Source of the DNA: Virgibacillus doumboii
GTDB lineage: Bacteria; Bacillota; Bacilli; Bacillales; Amphibacillaceae
Direction: 5' to 3'
DNA length: 64,000 nucleotides
Assembly (NCBI RefSeq): GCF_902806455.1
Contig: NZ_CADCWQ010000001.1
Location: forward strand, 124,001 to 188,000
The notes beneath the pieces are model-generated. The model was given only the letters and a program-made list of their open reading frames with translations. It had not been told where the DNA came from and did not search any database. Shown piece by piece: positions 1 through 7,363 of the stretch. Every line of letters begins with the position of its first letter. The first letter of the stretch is position 1. The translations under genes and the position numbers were made by a program.

Positions 1-480
1 AGTCACCGGGTGAAATTTGTAAACAAGCCCGGTGATTTTCATCTGCTTGATGGTGCTGGTGAAGCGATAAAACGGTTTAATGATAATGGATTCAAGGTTT
101 TTGTCGTCACTAACCAAGGTGGAATTGGCCTAGGGTTTATGAAGGAAACCGCTTTGGAAAAGGTTCATAAAAAGATGCAGGCTGATTTGGCTGCATACGA
201 AGCTAAAATTGATGATATCGCCTATTGTCCACACAAACCACATGCCGGGTGTGCCTGCCGGAAGCCGAAGCCGCAAATGCTTTTCGACCTTGCTGAAAAA
301 CATGATATTGATTTAGCCGAAAGCTATATGGTTGGTGACAGGGAACCGGATATACAAGCCGGAAAAGAAGCAGGAACACAAACCATTCTTATTGGAGACC
401 TTAGTAATGAACAAGCTGATGCGGATATGTATTTTCCCGACCTTATTTCAGTTGCCAATTGGCTGGAAATTAAACAATAA
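1..480 (+). CDS. HAD-IIIA family hydrolase (GmhB-like phosphatase), 5' end outside window
   Basis: This is the C-terminal part of a haloacid dehalogenase-type phosphatase. The reading frame is open from base 1, so the start codon and the N-terminal DxD nucleophile motif lie upstream of the window. A GTG at 10 is an internal valine, not the start. Visible motifs are the VVTNQGG motif II threonine, a Zn-loop-like cysteine/histidine cluster (CPHKPHAGCACRKPKP) carrying the motif III lysine, and the motif IV aspartates in GDREPDIQAG. The Cys/His loop is typical of D-glycero-D-manno-heptose-1,7-bisphosphate phosphatases, but Bacillaceae members need not act on heptose, so the substrate is left open. 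The gene ends 75 bp before the next one, with no clear terminator between them. Confidence 0.85.
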   Translation, partial: SHRVKFVNKPGDFHLLDGAGEAIKRFNDNGFKVFVVTNQGGIGLGFMKETALEKVHKKMQADLAAYEAKIDDIAYCPHKPHAGCACRKPKPQMLFDLAEKHDIDLAESYMVGDREPDIQAGKEAGTQTILIGDLSNEQADADMYFPDLISVANWLEIKQ

Positions 481-555
481 GATACTCATGTATTTGTTCT
501 TTTTGGAAATACTAAGCAGGATTACAACTATTTAACAAAAAGAAAGGATGAATAC

Positions 556-1302
556 ATGATGTTGAAAAGCTTTTTGATAGCTCTGACTGTTACGATGGGG
601 CTGTCTATGAGTGCACCTTCAGGATTGCCGTTTTATAAAGGAATTGCAGAGGATCTTCACAGTAAGTCAGACGCAGAGGAATCAAAAGAAGAATCGTACA
701 ATAAGATATTTCTCACATTAAAGGCAAAAGAACTCGGGATTGAAACGGAAGGTAAAGATACGGAACAACTGGCAAATGAAGTAATGGATGCAAAAGTCAA
801 AAATGACGCCAACGAACTTGGGATTGAAACAGAAGGCAAGGACACGAAAGAGCTAGCCAAGGAAGTTCATCATGCGAAAGTAAAACAGAAGGCCGAGGAA
901 ATGGGTATCGAAACGGAAGGAAAAGAACCGAAAGCCCTGGCGAAAGAAGTCTATGAAGCAATGGTGAAGCAAAAGGCTGATGAACTGGGCATCGAAACCG
1001 AGGGGAAAGGAATGAAAAAGCTTCGAAAAGAGGTTTTTGAAGCGCATATCAGAAGTGAAGCGGAAGCATTAGGAATTAACCCGGAAGGAAAAGACGTGCT
1101 CAACCTAGAAAAGGAAATCCGCGAAACAAAAACGATGCAAACTGCTGAGAAGTTAGGCTTGGAAACAAACGATAAAAGTGCAGAAGAGTTGTTTGATGAG
1201 ATTATGACGGAACATGCTGAAAAAGCCAAAGAGCAGGGGCTATATCCATTCGAAATGAAGGAAGACAAGTTCATGTGGGGCCATCATCAAATGAAGAAAT
1301 AA
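556..1302 (+). CDS. Secreted protein with six tandem 28-residue repeats, unknown function
   Basis: This 248-residue protein begins with a hydrophobic signal-like segment (residues about 3-25). From residue 58 to 225 it consists of six consecutive 28-residue units with consensus close to ELGIETEGKDxxxLAKEV, then a short tail ending GHHQMKK. The units are highly charged and helical. The pattern (helix, Gly-Ile-x-Thr-x-Gly-Lys turn, helix) recalls a SAP/HeH-like helix-loop-helix, but that is only a resemblance. Repeats 1-4 are nearly identical and repeats 5-6 are more diverged, which fits growth by duplication of an 84-bp unit (727-1230). The start is supported by AAAGGA 8 bp upstream of the first of two adjacent ATGs. 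No known function is recognised; an extracellular or wall-associated role is inferred only from the signal-like N-terminus. Confidence 0.8.
   Translation: MMLKSFLIALTVTMGLSMSAPSGLPFYKGIAEDLHSKSDAEESKEESYNKIFLTLKAKELGIETEGKDTEQLANEVMDAKVKNDANELGIETEGKDTKELAKEVHHAKVKQKAEEMGIETEGKEPKALAKEVYEAMVKQKADELGIETEGKGMKKLRKEVFEAHIRSEAEALGINPEGKDVLNLEKEIRETKTMQTAEKLGLETNDKSAEELFDEIMTEHAEKAKEQGLYPFEMKEDKFMWGHHQMKK
727..1230 (+). repeat. Six in-frame 84-bp tandem repeats
   Basis: The repeats encode six 28-residue units of the secreted protein at 556-1302. Each unit carries a Gly-Ile/Leu-x-Thr/Pro-x-x-Lys turn. Copies 1-4 are the most alike; copies 5 and 6 have drifted. Confidence 0.85.
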
Positions 1303-1389
1303 TTGTTCCCCCGATTATAGTAAAATAAAGGAATTTTAGACTGATTATCGAATAGATATAACAAGTAATGGTCTAAGGGGGGAGTTTAA

Positions 1390-1593
1390 GTGAGTGAAAA
1401 AGGAACAATCAAAGTAAATGATAATGGACCATATCTGGTCAAAGGCAATGTGGAAATGGTTGACGCAAAAGGAAACGTATTTGAAACGAAAAAGGCCTTT
1501 TCCCTATGTCGCTGCGGGCAGTCATCCAACAAACCATTCTGTGATGGAACCCACAAAAAGATTGGATTTGAAAGTGAGCCGCGTGCTGAGTAA
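1390..1593 (+). CDS. CDGSH iron-sulfur domain protein
   Basis: This 67-residue protein is a single CDGSH (mitoNEET-type) domain. The cluster-binding motif is complete: CxC at residues 40 and 42, then the CDGTH block with Cys51 and His55, arranged as C-x-C-x2-S-x3-P-x-C-D-G-T-H. Such proteins bind a [2Fe-2S] cluster through three Cys and one His and are thought to act in redox or Fe-S transfer; the bacterial role is not settled. The start is GTG at 1390 with a strong AAGGGGGGAG ribosome site just upstream. A rho-independent terminator follows directly, so the gene is probably monocistronic. Confidence 0.9.
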   Translation: MSEKGTIKVNDNGPYLVKGNVEMVDAKGNVFETKKAFSLCRCGQSSNKPFCDGTHKKIGFESEPRAE

Positions 1594-1599
1594 CCAACT

Positions 1600-1640
1600 G
1601 AGGTGTGATATCATCCGATATTCACACCTCTCTTTTTTTC
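1600..1640 (+). terminator. Rho-independent terminator after CDGSH gene
   Basis: A 9-bp perfect stem (GAGGTGTGA at 1600-1608 with TCACACCTC at 1622-1630) is followed by a T-rich tract. Confidence 0.85.
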
Positions 1641-1748
1641 TGACAACCGGCAAGCTATCGGGCACAAACAGTTAAGTTGTCATGAAACTGCCCGTTTGGA
1701 ATAATAGGAGGTAGAGACAAGATCCAAATGATAAAGGAGATGTGTTTC

Positions 1749-2396
1749 ATGAAAGTATTAGTAATCGGTGCAAATGGACAAATTGGACAGCATCTCGTTG
1801 ATTTACTGCAAAATAGTGATGAACATAAATTACGGGCAATGGTTCGGAAAGAAGAACAGAGAGATGCACTTCAGGAAAAAGGCGTTGAAGCGGTTTTAGC
1901 GGATCTGGAAGGAAGTGTGGAAGCTATTGCTGAAGCAGCAAAGGGCTGTGATGCGGTGGTATTCACAGCCGGATCGGGTGGAAGTACCGGCGCAGACAAA
2001 ACACTGCTGGTCGACTTGGACGGTGCCATTAAATCGGTCGAAGCAGCGGAAAAAGCAGGTGTGGACCGTTTCGTCATGGTGAGCGGCTATCAGGCCAACA
2101 ACCGCGAAAATTGGAATGAAAAAATTAAGCATTATTATGTTGCCAAGCATTACGCTGATGAAACACTCAAAAACAGCAGTCTGAATTACACTATACTTCG
2201 GCCGGGCGGTTTGTTAAATGAGCCCGGTACAGGAAAAATTGCAGCCGCTGAACAACTGCAGCCAGGATCAATTCCACGTGAAGATGTTGCACGCACCATT
2301 GTTGCTGCACTCAACGAAGAAAAAACGTACAAACAGTCATTCGATCTTATGTCAGGTGAAACAGAAATCGATGACGTACTTAAAAATATAGGGTAG
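1749..2396 (+). CDS. yhfK: NAD(P)-binding SDR-like protein YhfK
   Basis: This 215-residue atypical short-chain dehydrogenase/NmrA-like protein has a Rossmann fold. The glycine-rich nucleotide-binding motif GANGQIGQ lies at residues 7-14. A YxxxK-like element (YVAKHYAD) and the RPGGL segment typical of the family follow. The whole sequence closely resembles B. subtilis YhfK, including AGSGGSTGxDKTLLVDLDGA. The substrate is unknown; such proteins are predicted NAD(P)-dependent epimerase/reductases. I chose ATG 1749 over the upstream in-frame ATG at 1728 because AAAGGAG at 1733-1739 sits at the right distance only for 1749. No terminator is obvious before the broken VOC gene. Confidence 0.88.
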   Translation: MKVLVIGANGQIGQHLVDLLQNSDEHKLRAMVRKEEQRDALQEKGVEAVLADLEGSVEAIAEAAKGCDAVVFTAGSGGSTGADKTLLVDLDGAIKSVEAAEKAGVDRFVMVSGYQANNRENWNEKIKHYYVAKHYADETLKNSSLNYTILRPGGLLNEPGTGKIAAAEQLQPGSIPREDVARTIVAALNEEKTYKQSFDLMSGETEIDDVLKNIG

Positions 2397-2457
2397 CAGG
2401 TAGGATTATCGTGCTTTAAGTGGACAAGACAACGAGGAATCATGGAGTGAAAAAGAT

Positions 2458-2838
2458 ATGAAAATCGAGCATGTCGCTATATGGGTCAATGATTTGGAAG
2501 TCATGCGAGCGTTTTATGAAAAATATTTTAATGGTAAGTCAAACACCAAGTATCATAATAAGGAAAAGGAATTTGAATCTTATTTTCTCACTTTCGACTC
2601 TGGTGCACGATTAGAGATTATGCGTAAATCAGGTATCGATAAGAAGAATCAGGGGGATAGCACAGGCTGGGCTCATATAGCAATTTCTCTTAGGGACAGA
2701 GAGTCCGTTGACCAGATGACAAGCCGGTTTAAAAGTGATGGTTATCGGCATATTAGCGGCCCTTGAACCACTGGGGATGGGTATTATGAGAGTGTTATTG
2801 AGGACCCTGAAGGAAATCTTGTTGAATTGACTGTATAG
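2458..2838 (+). pseudogene. VOC/glyoxalase family protein broken by one in-frame TGA
   Basis: The first 102 codons encode a vicinal-oxygen-chelate domain (MKIEHVAIWVNDLE start, then the SYFLTF and GWAHIAISL strands). Translation stops at TGA 2764-2766 just after HISGP. The same frame then continues without another stop for 23 codons and encodes the expected end of a VOC domain (TTGDGYYESVIEDPEGNLVEL) up to TAG at 2838. Relatives usually have Arg between the GP and TTGDGYYES segments, so a single CGA to TGA transition explains the break. The 102-residue product would lose the last metal-side strand, including the Glu in the VEL segment. It is either a genuine nonsense mutation or a base-call error. 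Confidence 0.8.
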
Positions 2839-2925
2839 GTTTGTGAACTTCATCCGTTTTCTTGGATAGGAAAATATAAAATAACAAGGGGGCAGTCTGC
2901 GATGACTACCCTCTTTTCCTGTTAT

Positions 2926-3593
2926 TTATTTATTGCGAACCACTAACAGATATTTACCATTAACAACTAACAATACAATCGCCATAAGGATAATGGAAAA
3001 GGTTTGTGGATTTTCTTGGCCAATGGAGTAGATTGTAGATAGTATAATAGCAGTGATAAGAGAAAAATTTAATAAACCCTGTGATTTATACAGTCCATCT
3101 AAAATGACGTGTTTTTCACCATCATCTGCAAGATCGAGTACATGATCAGGGTCGGAACTACTTGGCATATTATGCTCCGGATACATTTGTTTCATTAAAT
3201 TAGCCATATAACGGATTAGGAAAAAGGTTATTATGATTGAGATTATTGATGCAATCGTCATAAATAAGTTCTGATTTGTAATAAGACGTGAACTAAGTGC
3301 AAGAATAGAAAAAACAAAACTGGAATTAGCATATAATGAATAATCAGCAAACATTCTATACTTTTTATCTTCAACCTCATCTTCTTCATCGCCGTTAAAG
3401 TTTTGTGTGTTTAACGATTTAATCTTCTGAAACCGAAAAATACTCATAGCTGTTAGAATGATAGAAATTGCAATTAAGCTGATTACAGTAATCGCTCCAG
3501 CATAATTCACCTCAGAAAAGTTCATCAATACATACACAACACAACAAAAAAGCCGGCAAATCCACTAATAATAAGCTGCAATAGAGCTTTCAT
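2926..3593 (-). pseudogene. Polytopic membrane protein (DUF3169-like), frameshifted near the N-terminus
   Basis: The long frame (GTG 3537 to 2926) encodes about 200 residues with four to five membrane segments, a charged loop (GDEEDEVEDKKY) and a second acidic loop. GTG 3537 has no ribosome site. In contrast ATG 3593, directly after the TAA of the upstream XRE gene, has a strong AGGAGGAG site, but its frame ends at a TGA after 22 codons. Adding one T to the six-T run (A6 at 3546-3551 on the plus strand) fuses the two frames and completes a first transmembrane helix. The gene therefore appears to carry a 1-bp deletion. XRE regulators paired with DUF3169-type membrane proteins are a common Firmicutes arrangement; the family name is from resemblance only. 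Confidence 0.7.
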
Positions 3594-3797
3594 TTATAAC
3601 TCCTCCTCTTCAAAGCGGAATACATTTTCAACAGGTTCATTAAATATACGTGCAATACGAACAGCGATAAGCAGTGAAGGCATATACTCTTCGCGTTCAA
3701 TCAAGCTTATTGTTTGCCTGGATATCTTTGCGAGCTTCGCGAGCTGGGTTTGGTTATAGCCATCACGTGCCCGAAGCTCCTTCAAGCGACTTTTCAA
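3594..3797 (-). CDS. XRE-family HTH regulator, small YgzD-type
   Basis: This 67-residue protein is essentially one Cro/C1-type helix-turn-helix. The segment TQLAKLAKISRQTISLIERE forms helices 2 and 3, and an acidic tail (FRFEEEEL) follows. The start is TTG 3797 with AGGTGA at the proper distance. The gene's TAA is immediately followed by the ATG of the next membrane gene, so translation of the pair is probably coupled. A sigma-A promoter overlapped by a dyad lies just upstream, which suggests autoregulation. Its target is probably its own operon. Confidence 0.85.
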   Translation of the reverse strand: MKSRLKELRARDGYNQTQLAKLAKISRQTISLIEREEYMPSLLIAVRIARIFNEPVENVFRFEEEEL

Positions 3798-3830
3798 ACA
3801 GCATCACCTACAATATTTTTTTCTGTTTAT

Positions 3831-3871
3831 ATTGTACATAGTGGTTATCATTTTGACAACAATTATTGTCA
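3831..3871 (-). promoter_or_regulatory. Sigma-A promoter with overlapping dyad for the XRE gene
   Basis: Read on the minus strand: -35 TTGTCA (3859-3854), 17-bp spacer, -10 TACAAT (3836-3831). The imperfect palindrome TGACAATAATTGTTGTCA (3871-3854) covers the -35 and is a likely operator for the adjacent XRE protein. Confidence 0.7.
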
Positions 3872-4110
3872 TTATTAAAATAATCATTTTCAATTGACGG
3901 AGAATATTCTGTGTTATTCAATTAAAAGTAAATTAGAATATGAAACTTCTATCCGTATCAATCGTAAAAGATAGTGATTACTTTTTTATGTAAGATACAT
4001 AAAAAAGTGAGCTTTGAAGAACGTGTGCGACTTTGGAAGGGAAAAAGGGAGGAGTAACAATTGATACATTATAAAACTACCCATCCATAAATAAATCCGA
4101 AAAATCATAA

Positions 4111-4139
4111 GCAGGATTTTTTCCGGAACTGTCGAAAAT
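4111..4139 (+). promoter_or_regulatory. Possible sigma-H promoter of spo0M
   Basis: GCAGGATTT at 4111-4119 and CGAAAAT at 4133-4139, about 13 bp apart, resemble a sigma-H promoter with two small deviations (spacing and the last -10 base). B. subtilis spo0M is known to be sigma-H dependent. The rest of 3872-4110 is AT-rich with no gene. Confidence 0.4.
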
Positions 4140-4172
4140 ATTAGGGAAGCAAGTAAACAGGAGGAATACGAA

Positions 4173-4931
4173 ATGTTAAAAAAATGGCTTGCAAGTGTAG
4201 GAATCGGAAGTGCGAAAGTTGATACACAGCTGGAAAATGACCGGCTTGTACCAGGAGAAGAAGTCAGTGGAAAAATTGTTATTGAAGGTGGCAATACCGA
4301 GCAGCAGGTAGACCAGCTTAATTTATTTTTGATGACCGAAGCGGTTCGTGAAGTAAATGACAGAAAAGTGCATGAAGATGTGAAGCTGGATTCTTTTACC
4401 GTTGGTGATTCATTTACAATCGGTGAAGGTGAAAAGAAGGAAATTGACTTCAGCTTCACCCTTCCCGTGCATACCCCTCCTACAATAGGAAGAACGAAGG
4501 TATGGGTTCAGACAGGTATGGATGTTCCAAATGCAATCGACCCAAAAGACAGAGACTTTGTCCAGGTTGAGCCGCACCGGAATATGAACACCGTCCTGGA
4601 AGCATTAACAAATAAGCTTGGCTTCCGTTTGCGTAAAGTGGAGATGGAATATTCCAAACGGTATCGCTACGTTCAGGAGTTTGAATTCCTGCCGGGAAAC
4701 GAATTCCGCCGTGATTTGGATGAACTGGAAGCAATGTTTTTTATGCAAAAGGGCCGTGTTGAACTCGTCCTTCAGGTTGACCGCCGTGCAAAAGGACTTG
4801 GCGGACTGTTTGCCGAAGCACTGGAAATGGACGAAAGCTTTGTACGCGTTTCATTTACAGATTCGGAAGTAAATCAAGGTGTCCATTCAGTGGCAGATAA
4901 GCTCAGAAGAACCATACAACAGTTCAGTTAA
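4173..4931 (+). CDS. spo0M: Sporulation-control protein Spo0M
   Basis: This 252-residue protein matches the Spo0M family over its full length. It has an arrestin-like N-terminal beta-sandwich (from MLKKWLASVGIGSAKVDTQL to about residue 130) and a C-terminal SpoOM domain (LGFRLRKVEMEY, FEFLPG, RVELVLQVDRRAKGL). In B. subtilis Spo0M modulates entry into sporulation and cell-cycle progression and is cytoplasmic. The start is ATG 4173 with AGGAGG at 4160-4165. A possible sigma-H promoter precedes it and a strong hairpin terminator follows, so it is probably transcribed alone. Its presence supports a spore-forming host. Confidence 0.93.
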   Translation: MLKKWLASVGIGSAKVDTQLENDRLVPGEEVSGKIVIEGGNTEQQVDQLNLFLMTEAVREVNDRKVHEDVKLDSFTVGDSFTIGEGEKKEIDFSFTLPVHTPPTIGRTKVWVQTGMDVPNAIDPKDRDFVQVEPHRNMNTVLEALTNKLGFRLRKVEMEYSKRYRYVQEFEFLPGNEFRRDLDELEAMFFMQKGRVELVLQVDRRAKGLGGLFAEALEMDESFVRVSFTDSEVNQGVHSVADKLRRTIQQFS

Positions 4932-4940
4932 GAAATCTCA

Positions 4941-4976
4941 CCCGCAGGCTTATAGCTTGCGGGATGAATTTTTTAG
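4941..4976 (+). terminator. Terminator after spo0M
   Basis: Ten-bp stem with one G-T pair (CCCGCAGGCT with AGCTTGCGGG, 3-nt loop, 4941-4963), followed by a short T run that merges into the next gene's leader. Confidence 0.75.
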
Positions 4977-4990
4977 AGGAGAGTGGTAAA

Positions 4991-5365
4991 ATGAACAGCC
5001 CGATTAAGAACAAGATTAATACGATTTTTGTACATGTAAGTGATCTGGAGCAATCTGTTAAATGGTATTCGCAATTACTCGGTCAGGAGTATGATTTATC
5101 AAAGGTGGCAAGGCCGGTTTATAATATGCAAATAAATCACCATACAGGACTGACATTGGACGCCGGACCCGAGGGTAATGTCAAACAGCAAAATAATTCT
5201 TCTTACCCTTTGTTTAACTTTCATACGGATGATATTAACGAGTCGTATCAATACGTGAGCGAGCTCGGTTATGCTATCGAAGCGGACATTGTGGAGTTTG
5301 ATGATTTTGCTTTTTTCACCGTTCACGATCCGGATGGAAATATCATCATGATTTGCACAGGTTAA
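4991..5365 (+). CDS. VOC family protein (glyoxalase/bleomycin-resistance-like)
   Basis: This 124-residue single-module protein has a vicinal-oxygen-chelate fold: IFVHVSDLEQSVKWYSQLLG at the N-terminus (first beta-alpha unit), FNFHTDDI in the middle and HDPDGNIIMI at the end, the usual C-terminal strand. Candidate metal or substrate positions are the His in FVHV and FHTD; the usual final Glu is replaced by Met/Ile, so metal-dependent catalysis is doubtful. ATG 4991 is preferred over an earlier in-frame ATG at 4964, because AGAGGAGAG at 4976-4984 precedes it closely. The specific substrate is unknown. Confidence 0.85.
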   Translation: MNSPIKNKINTIFVHVSDLEQSVKWYSQLLGQEYDLSKVARPVYNMQINHHTGLTLDAGPEGNVKQQNNSSYPLFNFHTDDINESYQYVSELGYAIEADIVEFDDFAFFTVHDPDGNIIMICTG

Positions 5366-5447
5366 CAAAGGTGGAATCCTATCTAGCATACAATTTAACC
5401 TAAAATAATATTATGTAGTAACGACAAATGTTAGGGGGATTGTGTGT

Positions 5448-5681
5448 ATGCGGGGCCTCTTCCAAAATTTATTTCAAAAATGGGTGATTGTGTACTCAAC
5501 ACAGAATATTGATCAATTTTACAAGGCGAAAGCAAGGCTGGATGAAAACAACATCACCTATAAAACAGATTCGATGAGTACCGGAGGCGGCATAAGCGGA
5601 AGAAACGGCTTTGCCACTACATATCATATTAAGGTGAAAGAGGACTATCTTAACATTAGCAGTGATGTCATTCACCGGTAA
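5448..5681 (+). CDS. Small hypothetical protein, 77 residues
   Basis: This is a small cytosolic protein: MRGLFQNLFQKWVIVYSTQN, a short helix region (YKAKARLDENNI) and a glycine-rich turn (TGGGISGRNG), then a beta strand TTYHIKVKEDY. The layout recalls small DUF2007-like proteins that pair a beta strand, a helix and another strand, but no firm family match is made. ATG 5448 is used with TAGGGGGAT about 9 bp upstream; the in-frame GTG 5442 is less well placed. It is followed by a very strong terminator. Confidence 0.65.
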   Translation: MRGLFQNLFQKWVIVYSTQNIDQFYKAKARLDENNITYKTDSMSTGGGISGRNGFATTYHIKVKEDYLNISSDVIHR

Positions 5682-5747
5682 AGATGCCGGTTAAAATTAG
5701 AGTGAAAATAGATGCCTCACTCTACAATCGAATCTGAAGGCTGAAAA

Positions 5748-5797
5748 GTGGCATGGATTCCTTAACAACATTTAAGGAATCCATGCCACTCTTTTTA
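5748..5797 (+). terminator. Very strong rho-independent terminator
   Basis: An 18-bp perfect stem (5748-5765 with 5772-5789) and 6-nt loop are followed by TCTTTTT. On the minus strand it could also end the oxygenase transcript. The rest of 5682-5899 contains no supported gene; a short minus-strand open stretch (about 5900-5762) has protein-like composition but no start signal. Confidence 0.88.
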
Positions 5798-5899
5798 ATG
5801 CAGGATCGATTGTTGTGGCAGGTATATCGAAATCACGTATTTGAAGAAAAACCTGAAGCATTTCCTTCTTAGTTTCCCCATAAATGGCTTTTGGATAGG

Positions 5900-7222
5900 T
5901 TATTCATCTTCCATAGTAAACTGCTGAAAGATGGTATCACGTCTGTTCTTGTATACTTCCTTTCCGGAAAGCAAGTTAATGATTTGAATGTTCTTTTGAA
6001 TAGCCAACCCCAAGTTGGTGGCTGCCGTACCATGAGAATGCTCCAAATTGGTCATGGTGAAAAAACGGTGGTCTCGCTGATCATTAAACACGAGTTGATA
6101 ATTTCGGGTAACTTTATAATGGTCCTCGTCTTCCCACATAATTTTATCCTTGAATCGATCATAGAATCATGCAGGAATATGTGGTTTATAGCCTGTTGCC
6201 AGGATAACCTTATTCGATTCATAGTCAAAGGAATTTTCTATTTGCCATTGATGACAGTGCAACACATACTTGTCATTGTTTCGGCTTATACGCTTCACCT
6301 CTGTATTGGGCTGGATAGTTACCGGCTGTTTCTTTTGGCCAGTTGTTTTATGGTAAAGCGTTTCGTATAATTCCATCAATGTTTGTGGATTTATCCCATT
6401 TCTGAGCGTTCCTAATGTTTCCAATGTTTCAAGGCGCTGATTAAAGCCAAGCGAATGAAAATAATCCACAAAATCGGGCGAAAAATACTCCTGGCCAAAT
6501 TTGGCTTTCTCCAATTGAAATAGGCCGCTGGAAAGGGTGAATAACGTCAATTGAAATTCTTTATTTTCCTGTTCTGTTAACAGATCCAGGAGGACCTCGA
6601 TGGCACTCTGACCAGAACCAACTATTGTAATGTGAGGGGATTCAACTAGGTTTTCCTTTTCATACATGTATCGTTCTGTATGTAAAACATCCTCCTTTGG
6701 GTGTCCTGTCATGGTATCCATTACCAAGGGTTCGCTGCCAGTTGCCATTGTTATATTTTTTGTGAAGTATGAGGATCGTTTTTGAGTTGAAGTTTCTTCC
6801 ACGACCACCTCATAGTGAGGCTCCGTGGCTTCTTCATGATCTATCACATCGACGACCTCATAACCGAAGTTGAGCTGTTCCAATTGATCGGCAACCCACT
6901 GCAGGTAATGGTTATATTCCTGACGGGGAATCTGAAACTTGTTAAAAAAGTAGAACTGATACAGACGATTGTGTTCATGTAAATAGTTGACGTAAGTGAA
7001 CCGGCTTGTTGGGTCAGTGAATGTGACAAGGTCTCCTAAAAAGGGGGTGGTCAAGTTCATCCGTTCAATTAACATCCCGGGATGCCATTCAAACGTTGGC
7101 GTCTTATCAAAAAATAAGCCATCAAGTTCATGGGTCATGTCCAAAAGAGCAGCTAATCCAAGATTATAAGGGCCTATCCCAATCCCGATTACATCGTACA
7201 ATTTATCAGGCATTTGTTCCAC
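5900..7222 (-). pseudogene. Lysine/ornithine N-monooxygenase-like (SidA/IucD/PvdA family), in-frame TGA
   Basis: The intact frame encodes a 440-codon FAD/NADPH-dependent N-hydroxylating monooxygenase of the siderophore-biosynthesis type. It has the FAD motif GIGIGPYNLGLAAL (residues 12-25), the NADPH motif IVGSGQSAIEVLLDL near residue 200, and ATGYKP near residue 345. Translation from GTG 7222 (GGAGG upstream) stops at TGA 6169-6167 right after ATGYKPHIPA. The same frame then continues for 88 codons with a convincing family C-terminus (FYDRFKDKIMWEDED, NLEHSHGTAATNLGL). Trp is the likely original residue (TGG to TGA). The missing end normally completes the FAD/substrate site, so the product is probably inactive. 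No siderophore synthetase is seen nearby. Confidence 0.8.
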
Positions 7223-7363
7223 TTCCCTCCAAATGAATCTTCACATTATCATCTCCAAGTCTTCAGGGATTATGCTTCGGTTAAATCGTCAATGTGTATT
7301 TCGCCATTAAGCCGTATGATGGTTAAGAGGCAGGGTTTGCGCGCTCGAGTGTTGCAATAACAT

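Noticed and set aside
951..1274. Minus-strand 107-codon open frame opposite the repeat protein
   Set aside because: It mirrors the repetitive plus-strand coding sequence, has no ribosome site and is Ser/Phe-rich as expected for an antisense shadow.
3546..3551. Programmed -1 frameshifting as the main explanation for the XRE-linked membrane gene
   Set aside because: The context is C-TTT-TTT rather than a full X-XXY-YYZ heptamer and no downstream pseudoknot is obvious, so a plain 1-bp deletion is preferred; kept as an alternative in the findings.
5762..5900. Possible gene remnant on the minus strand after the broken monooxygenase
   Set aside because: An open stretch with protein-like composition exists, but it has no start, no ribosome site and no recognised family.
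6167..6169. TGA read as tryptophan (alternative genetic code)
   Set aside because: Many intact genes here end in TGA (for example wrbA), and the second interrupting TGA at 2764 replaces Arg, not Trp, so ordinary nonsense mutation is simpler.
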